Part shown: one piece after another, positions 59,749 through 64,000 of the stretch
Position numbering within the stretch: position 1 is the stretch's first letter
Layout of the letters: the number at the start of each line of letters is the position of its first letter
Assembly: GCA_965242615.1 (NCBI GenBank)
Contig: CBDESR010000005.1
Span: forward strand, 1,798,001-1,862,000
Length of the DNA: 64,000 bases
DNA from: CBDBCU01 sp965242615
GTDB taxonomy: Bacteria; Chloroflexota; Dehalococcoidia; Lucifugimonadales; UBA3495
Direction of reading: 5' to 3'
Position numbers and translations under genes: made by a program
The notes under the pieces: generated by a model
Database searches by the model: none
What the model saw: only the letters and a program-made list of their open reading frames with translations
What the model was told of the DNA's origin: nothing

Positions 59749-60618
59749 ATGTCAGACCTCATCTTTACCTGCAACCCCCCTGACCACAAGTGCGAATGGC
59801 ACAAAGTCATAGGCTTCGTCTCCCAGTTCAATGATCTGAACGGGGCAAGTTACAGCCGCCAAAGCTGTTTGGACGTGGAACGACCGAATGGCAATCAGAA
59901 GGAACCTGAGGTTCTTCTAAAATGCCCCAACCATCCCGATATGGTCATCGAACTAAAGACCATCGCCTGGAACGGAAGCACATACTTCCGAGAAGAAGCC
60001 AACTGGCACCTTTTCGGAGACCTGCTGCTAAACGCACTCAGCTCCACATTCGAAGAGGGACCTCTACGGCAACACGTCCTTACAATCCATGCCTCGTCTA
60101 TCGAAGGCAAAGCAAAACGTGACATCACCAAAATTGCCGACCAAATCATCACCCTTGTAAAAACCCATCTTCCAAAAAACAAGGAGACCGTATTCCTCGA
60201 AGGACACCGACCAATTCCTTGGGTCCTATACCCCCACCCACCCTATGACGACTCCGACGACCGCGGACTAGTCATCGATTCACAGGGAGAATCCGAAGGA
60301 TTAGATCCGTTCACCGGAGCCTTTCATGGCCTATCCAAAGAAGAAAAGAAGCTACAACTCGAAGGCTATACCCTCGAGCTAGAGAAAGCTGCCAAAAACG
60401 CAGCGGACAAGTTCAGCCACTACTCGGACTGCATGAAAATCCTGTTGGTCCAATTTTATGGCCGAAATGGATACATCGGCACCGGAGTCAACAACGAAGA
60501 CCTCTTAAAAATAACCAAAGAGGCTAAAATGCACCCCACCATCGACCAAGTATGGGTCGCCCAGTACGACTGGGATGAGTACGACAACAAGATTTTGTCC
60601 TGGCTATACGTAAGATAA
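59749..60618 (+). CDS. Hypothetical protein of lower GC content (289 residues)
   Basis: ATG with AAGGAG 10 bases upstream; TATAAT at about 59717-59722 could be its -10. Visible segments: HKCEWHKVIGFVSQFNDLNG, EVLLKCPNHPDMVIELKTIA, WHLFGDLLLNALSSTFEEG, and YTLELEKAAKNAADKFSHYS. The C-P-N-H-P / VIELK part looks like a nuclease-type ExK strand preceded by Cys/His, but no second catalytic residue is clear. Codons are more A/T-rich than in all neighbours, suggesting recent acquisition. Not recognised. Confidence 0.6.
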   Translation: MSDLIFTCNPPDHKCEWHKVIGFVSQFNDLNGASYSRQSCLDVERPNGNQKEPEVLLKCPNHPDMVIELKTIAWNGSTYFREEANWHLFGDLLLNALSSTFEEGPLRQHVLTIHASSIEGKAKRDITKIADQIITLVKTHLPKNKETVFLEGHRPIPWVLYPHPPYDDSDDRGLVIDSQGESEGLDPFTGAFHGLSKEEKKLQLEGYTLELEKAAKNAADKFSHYSDCMKILLVQFYGRNGYIGTGVNNEDLLKITKEAKMHPTIDQVWVAQYDWDEYDNKILSWLYVR

Positions 60619-60956
60619 ACGAAACAACGCTCGCTTAGAGCACCCCTACACCCAAGTCGAAACGTCTCTTACTCAAGGGACCAGAATCACCACATCAGGC
60701 CAGCCCCTAGATCACAGAAGAAATGTCAACGGCTACATCCGCATCCTAGAAGGAACACCGGCCAAGGCCTATTCCCTAGAACAATGCCAACTGCGCCAGG
60801 CAACTGGCCAAATCTGCCGCTACCAGCCGGTCCGAAAACCTGTCAGAATATCAGCTCAGCATCAACCAAGTCACCCACCGCATCACAGATAGCACTGAAC
60901 ACTTGGCATCCAGACCAAGCACAACACCAGCCTTCACAAAACTTTCAATAATTAGG
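60619..60956. other. Decayed intergenic region
   Basis: No supported gene. Short scraps in several frames (e.g. QCQLRQATGQICRYQPV) suggest the remains of small genes. Confidence 0.35.
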
Positions 60957-61180
60957 GTCAGTCCCAGCCCTTCAGCTTCGCGCCCCGGCTGATCGCCGGG
61001 CCCGGCCCCGACCAAGCCTGGAAGCCGGACGACCGATTAGCCGAACTCATCCACAATTACCAGGAAACCGGCGCCCTGCCCCTTCCAATCACCATCGTCC
61101 TACGCCCCAATCCTAAGGACGCCAACGCCGGCATCGCCTATCTCCAACCAGCCGCCGCTGAACCCCGAAACCAGGAATAA
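60957..61180 (+). pseudogene. Fragment related to the 59048 gene
   Basis: One frame reads FSFAPRLIAGPGPDQAWKPD, then RLAELIHNYQETGALPLPITIVLRP-type sequence and stops at 61180, but lacks a start and the N-terminal half. It aligns with DLASLVEDYQTTTGWIPTPIVL of the 59048 product. Confidence 0.45.
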
Positions 61181-61187
61181 ACAAGCC

Positions 61188-61526
61188 ATGTCCATAGCGC
61201 CTCAGCATCAACCGGACCCGGAGCTTACCATCCGGTTCCAAGCCCTGGCCCGGGAATGGAAACAGTCCACCGCGCATCTTTCCAGCCCAACCGCAGCCGC
61301 CGCCCATCCCGCCTGCCAGCAGATCTTGGACCTGGGCCCGGCCATCATCCCGCTGATTCTGGAATACACCGTCGAACACGGCGGCCACTGGGAACAAATC
61401 CTGATGACCCTGTCCGGCGAAAACCCCATGCGCCCGGAGGAATCCGGAAACGTCCCCAAAAACCGCCAGCGCTGGCTGGAATGGGCCGACAGAACGGCTA
61501 TATTCAATGAACTGCCAGTTTCATAA
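61188..61526 (+). CDS. Small helical protein, paralogue 1 of a two-member family
   Basis: 112 residues. Pattern: ELTIRFQALAREWKQSTAHL, HPACQQILDLGPAIIPLILE, GGHWEQILMTLSGENPMRPE, and RWLEWADRTA. This matches from memory a widespread unnamed bacterial family of the form FxxLAxxWxxxTxxxSS..HPAYQxIIxMGxxxIPLIL..GHWFxAL..ITGENP. Paralogue 2 is at 61979. Function unknown; often found near mobile DNA. Confidence 0.65.
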   Translation: MSIAPQHQPDPELTIRFQALAREWKQSTAHLSSPTAAAAHPACQQILDLGPAIIPLILEYTVEHGGHWEQILMTLSGENPMRPEESGNVPKNRQRWLEWADRTAIFNELPVS

Positions 61527-61572
61527 AGCTGACTGAAACCAAACCAACTTCATCCCGGAGTAAACCCACATC

Positions 61573-61926
61573 ATGCCAATCCCTCAAAATCGCCAATCCG
61601 ACCCGAAGCCCGCCGGCCTTTGCAAAGAACTGGCCCAAGAATGGCGCACCGCCACCTGGCCGAAAAAAATGGAGGCCATTATCGTCCTGACCCTAATTGC
61701 CGGGCTCTACCTGTCCACCCCTGTCGCAATCCTCTACGGCCTGATTAACACCACCCCTAGCGGAGGATCCAGCGATCCGTTGTTCCAGGTTATCCACCGG
61801 ACCGCCTACGGCACCCTCGTCACTTTGACCGCAATCCTAATCATACTGCCGCTGGCGGCTGTATTCACTGCAGTCAAGTACGACCGCAAGCTGAAACAGA
61901 AAGCCAGCAGTCCCAACAGGGGCTAA
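61573..61926 (+). CDS. Two-helix membrane protein, unknown
   Basis: 117 residues. Two hydrophobic segments (AIIVLTLIAGLYLSTPVAILY; GTLVTLTAILIILPLAAVF) between a basic N-terminal part and a Lys-rich tail. The ATG has CCGGAG about 11 bases upstream. Between the two paralogues of the helical family, so perhaps a partner. Confidence 0.5.
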   Translation: MPIPQNRQSDPKPAGLCKELAQEWRTATWPKKMEAIIVLTLIAGLYLSTPVAILYGLINTTPSGGSSDPLFQVIHRTAYGTLVTLTAILIILPLAAVFTAVKYDRKLKQKASSPNRG

Positions 61927-61978
61927 ATCCCAGTTCAACAGATCCGGCAGAAGCCGCCAAACCCACACTCCTTACCCA

Positions 61979-62314
61979 ATGGACAACAGTATGCCCATCG
62001 CCCTGGACAAAACGCCCAGCCCAGAGCTGGAAGCCCAGTTCCAAGCCCTGGCCCAGAAATGGCACGAAGCCACCGGCTATATGTCCGACATCGCCAAAGC
62101 CGCCGAACACTCCGCCCACCAGCAAATTGTCGCCCTCGGCGAGCCGGTCATCCCCCTCCTGCTCCACGAGCTGGAAAAGCAGGCCGACCACTGGTTCATC
62201 GCCCTGCACTCCCTGACCAGCACCCACCCCGTGCCGCAAGAACACCGCGGCCGCGTATCCAAAATGGCCCAGCACTGGGTCGAATGGGGCCGTCAGAACG
62301 GCTACCTAACCTAG
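61979..62314 (+). CDS. Small helical protein, paralogue 2, ending at the IS5 junction
   Basis: 111 residues: ELEAQFQALAQKWHEATGYM, HSAHQQIVALGEPVIPLLLH, DHWFIALHSLTSTHPVPQEH, WVEWGRQNGYL. Clear paralogue of the 61188 product. Its stop codon TAG (62312-62314) is part of the CTAG target site of IS5 copy 2, so the insertion may have set the present C-terminus; homologues end near WG..GYL, so little is lost. ATG at 61991 is an alternative start. Confidence 0.65.
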   Translation: MDNSMPIALDKTPSPELEAQFQALAQKWHEATGYMSDIAKAAEHSAHQQIVALGEPVIPLLLHELEKQADHWFIALHSLTSTHPVPQEHRGRVSKMAQHWVEWGRQNGYLT

Positions 62315-63160
62315 GGCGTGTTCACGCTAAAGGGGGCGGTGCAGCAGCTCAAAGATACACGCCAGCAAGACAAAGCCCAGATACATAAAATCCAGTTTGT
62401 CGTAGCGGGTGAAAATCCGCCGAAACCGCTTCAGCCGCCCGAACAACCGCTCCACCCCATTGCGCTGCCGATACAACTCTTTATCCTAATCCCACTTAAC
62501 CTTGCGATGCCGCCGCGGCGGCACCACCGGCCAGTAACCCAAATCGGCAGCCAACTGCCGGGTAACATTCCCTTCGTAAGCCCGATCCATCAGCAAATAT
62601 GCCGGCGGTTCCTGTGTCCCCCGCAAGGTCAGCAATTTCCGCCCTTCCACCCCATCGTGCGCCTGCCCCGGGGAGAGGGCCACGGCCAAAGCCGTGCGGT
62701 CGTCAGCGGCCAGCCCATGAACCTTGGTGTTCCGCCCGCCGTGGGACTTTCCTAAGGCTTGCGGCCCCTTTTTTCGGCGCCCCCGTAGCGTCCGGATGCA
62801 CTTTGACACTGGTGCTGTCCAATGCCAGAACATCCCAATGCTCCGGCAGCACTCCGATTTCCTGCAACACGGCAAAGACCCGGGCCAGCGCCCCCTGCTG
62901 GTTCCACCGCTGCCAGCGCATATAGATAGTGTGCCAATTCCCAAAGCGTTCCGGCAGCCCCCGCCATTTGCAGCCCTGCTCCGCCAAGTAGAGGACAGCG
63001 TTGAGCACCTGCAAGTTGGACAGCTTGACATTGCCCCGCTGCACCGGGAACAGATGGGCGACCTGCTGGTATTCCTCCTCAGTGATTTCCATACCACTGC
63101 TTCCTCCCAAACCCGGAATCGACCTCTATTCTATCACCATCGCTTTAGTGTGAACACGCC
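62315..63160. mobile_element. IS5-family insertion sequence, copy 2
   Basis: 846 bp, same ends as copy 1 (GGCGTGTTCACGCTAAAG left). Flanks CTAG (left) and CTAA (right) differ at one base, so the duplication is imperfect. One base shorter than copy 1 because its homopolymer has six A rather than seven. Confidence 0.9.
62327..63092 (-). pseudogene. IS5-family transposase, copy 2, frameshifted and with in-frame TAG
   Basis: Same architecture as copy 1: OrfA from ATG 63092 (MEITEEEYQQVAHLFPVQRG ... LALDSTSVKVH), a slip zone with A6, OrfB (KKGPQALGKSHGGRN ... LLMDRAYEGN), TAG at 62486-62488, then the Glu region VERLFGRLKRF to a stop at 62327. With A6 the relation between OrfA and OrfB frames is opposite to copy 1, so neither copy is in the same register. 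Confidence 0.85.
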
Positions 63161-63215
63161 CTAAATACAACGATCCATTCTGGCTCAACACCAAACTCGG
63201 AAAGGAAAAGTGAAT

Positions 63216-63467
63216 ATGCTCAAAACTCTGAACACTACCACCATAGCCATCGCGCTGACCATGGCTTACCTCCTCGGCTCCGGAATGACCCTCATGGCTA
63301 TCAGTCTCCCCGGAATCCAGCAGACCGACCCGCCGATTTGGTTCACAATCCTTGACTACGCCGGAGTCGCTGTCATCTTGGTCATAGCCGGGATCATATT
63401 CCTCGCGCCGTGGGTCCTACTATTCGACCTGTACCGGAATCCCTGCCGGACCAAACAGAAAGGTTAG
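63216..63467 (+). CDS. Two-helix membrane protein, unknown
   Basis: 83 residues from ATG 63216 (GGAAAGGAA upstream). Hydrophobic segments TTIAIALTMAYLLGSGMTLM and GVAVILVIAGIIFLAPWVLL. Similar in plan to the products at 59438 and 61573, but no sequence match is evident by eye. Confidence 0.5.
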   Translation: MLKTLNTTTIAIALTMAYLLGSGMTLMAISLPGIQQTDPPIWFTILDYAGVAVILVIAGIIFLAPWVLLFDLYRNPCRTKQKG

Positions 63468-63605
63468 CTGAAAGCCAACCCAAGAGAAATCAGTCAGCCC
63501 TTCCAGTTACGCTACTGCCCCGAAACCACCCTCAATCCCTTGCCGTATCTCCGCCCCACGCGCTATAATGCTTTCCCAAATACAAAACCCAAAAGGAGCG
63601 ACCTG

Positions 63606-63878
63606 ATGCACTACTTCCCGACCACGACCACCGACCCGTCCGAAGCCAGCCAAACCGAGCCGGAACGCCCCCGGTTCATCAGCCGGAAGCAGGAATTTTA
63701 CATCCGCGACCTGCTGCAGGAAGCCGGCAAATCCTGGGACGAAGCCGCCCAGTGGCTCAGCGCCAACCACTCCATCGACCTCCGGGACACCGTCATCAGC
63801 CGGATTCCCCGGTCCCTTTCCTTCCCGGTAATCGCGAAGCTCAGGACCTTCAAGCAGGAAGCCATGGCCAGCCCCTAA
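63606..63878 (+). CDS. Small hypothetical protein with ISxKQ-type helical module
   Basis: 90 residues; AAAGGAG 9-15 bases before the ATG. After a Thr/Glu-rich start it reads RPRFISRKQEFYIRDLLQEA, then LRDTVISRIPRSLSFPVIAK-LRTF. The ISxKQ...I..LL plus final ..VI.KL. arrangement recalls small helical tails on phage recombination and DNA-binding proteins; weak evidence. A promoter-like TATAAT lies at 63564-63569. Confidence 0.5.
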   Translation: MHYFPTTTTDPSEASQTEPERPRFISRKQEFYIRDLLQEAGKSWDEAAQWLSANHSIDLRDTVISRIPRSLSFPVIAKLRTFKQEAMASP

Positions 63879-63903
63879 AGGTAAAGTCAGGAGCAACTTC
63901 CCA

Positions 63904-64000
63904 TGCCCACCGAACAGATGCCCACCGCCAATCCCGACGTCCTGAACCTGGAGTCCATCCAGGAACATCTGGAATCCGCCACCATCGAACGCTACTGGCG
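63904..64000 (+). CDS. Partial gene running off the right edge
   Basis: ATG 63904 with CAGGAGC upstream; MPTEQMPTANPDVLNLESIQ then EHLESATIERYW, open to the window end. Too short to classify. Confidence 0.45.

Noticed and set aside
1..64000. CRISPR array
   Set aside because: The dispersed repeats are spread over tens of kilobases and not regularly spaced; no cas genes were seen.

Overview
The window is a high-GC bacterial chromosome segment. The gene families suggest a Chloroflexota-like heterotroph: F420-0:glutamate ligase, the DUF1800/DUF1501/NHL trio, DUF2339 with DUF3999, a fused EtfB-EtfA, and a SAM-I riboswitch ahead of a methionine-salvage operon. That placement is an inference; there is no rRNA here to test it.

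Layout. 0-2 kb: the end of a type III-like restriction helicase with its nuclease domain as a separate overlapping gene. 2-6.3 kb: cofE, dinB and a GT-C membrane glycosyltransferase. 7.3-12.7 kb: tRNA-Val, then a Fur/Zur-type metal-uptake operon behind a palindromic operator, then an MFS transporter with His-rich tails. 12.7-16 kb: the DUF2339/DUF3999 pair. 16.7-27.1 kb: one long minus-strand block (mtnA, arylsulfotransferase-like, mtnP, rhodanese, ahcY, metK, phosphohexomutase, CcdA-like), led by a SAM-I riboswitch with terminator; VOC and SDR genes have their own promoter. These genes form a SAM/SAH/MTA recycling unit. 27.2-30.1 kb: a collapsed higBA locus and a restriction-modification operon. 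30.2-36.6 kb: pncB, etfBA, MNT-HEPN and acyl-CoA dehydrogenase. 36.7-40.5 kb: a broken exported-protein gene and two insertion sequences (IS1595 and IS5 families). 40.6-53.3 kb: hrcA, polX, DUF1800/DUF1501/NHL, a hotdog thioesterase and a carbamoyltransferase. 53.6-64 kb: an accessory zone with a decayed IscB/omega-RNA element, a short inverted-repeat element encoding a 39-residue membrane peptide, many tiny lineage-specific genes, a frameshifted TPR gene and a second IS5 copy.

The most striking feature is a family of four 440-480 nt non-coding transcription units (6.5, 33.5, 46.2 and 51.2 kb). Each has its own sigma70-like promoter and conserved sequence blocks. Their hairpins change sequence but keep pairing, and each ends in a GC-rich hairpin. 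I do not recognise the family. A second notable locus is the IS1595-family element at 37.8-39.6 kb. It carries a structured leader in front of a small lipoprotein gene, and a serine-type tRNA gene whose anticodon reads AGG.

By eye the plus strand is C-rich from about 2 to 11 kb, G-rich from about 11.1 to 37.6 kb and C-rich again afterwards. The only reversed copy of the four-copy RNA lies in the middle segment, which fits an inversion. Several genes carry frameshifts at homopolymers (36.7, 53.9, 57.2 kb and both IS5 copies), so base-level assembly error must be kept in mind beside real decay.
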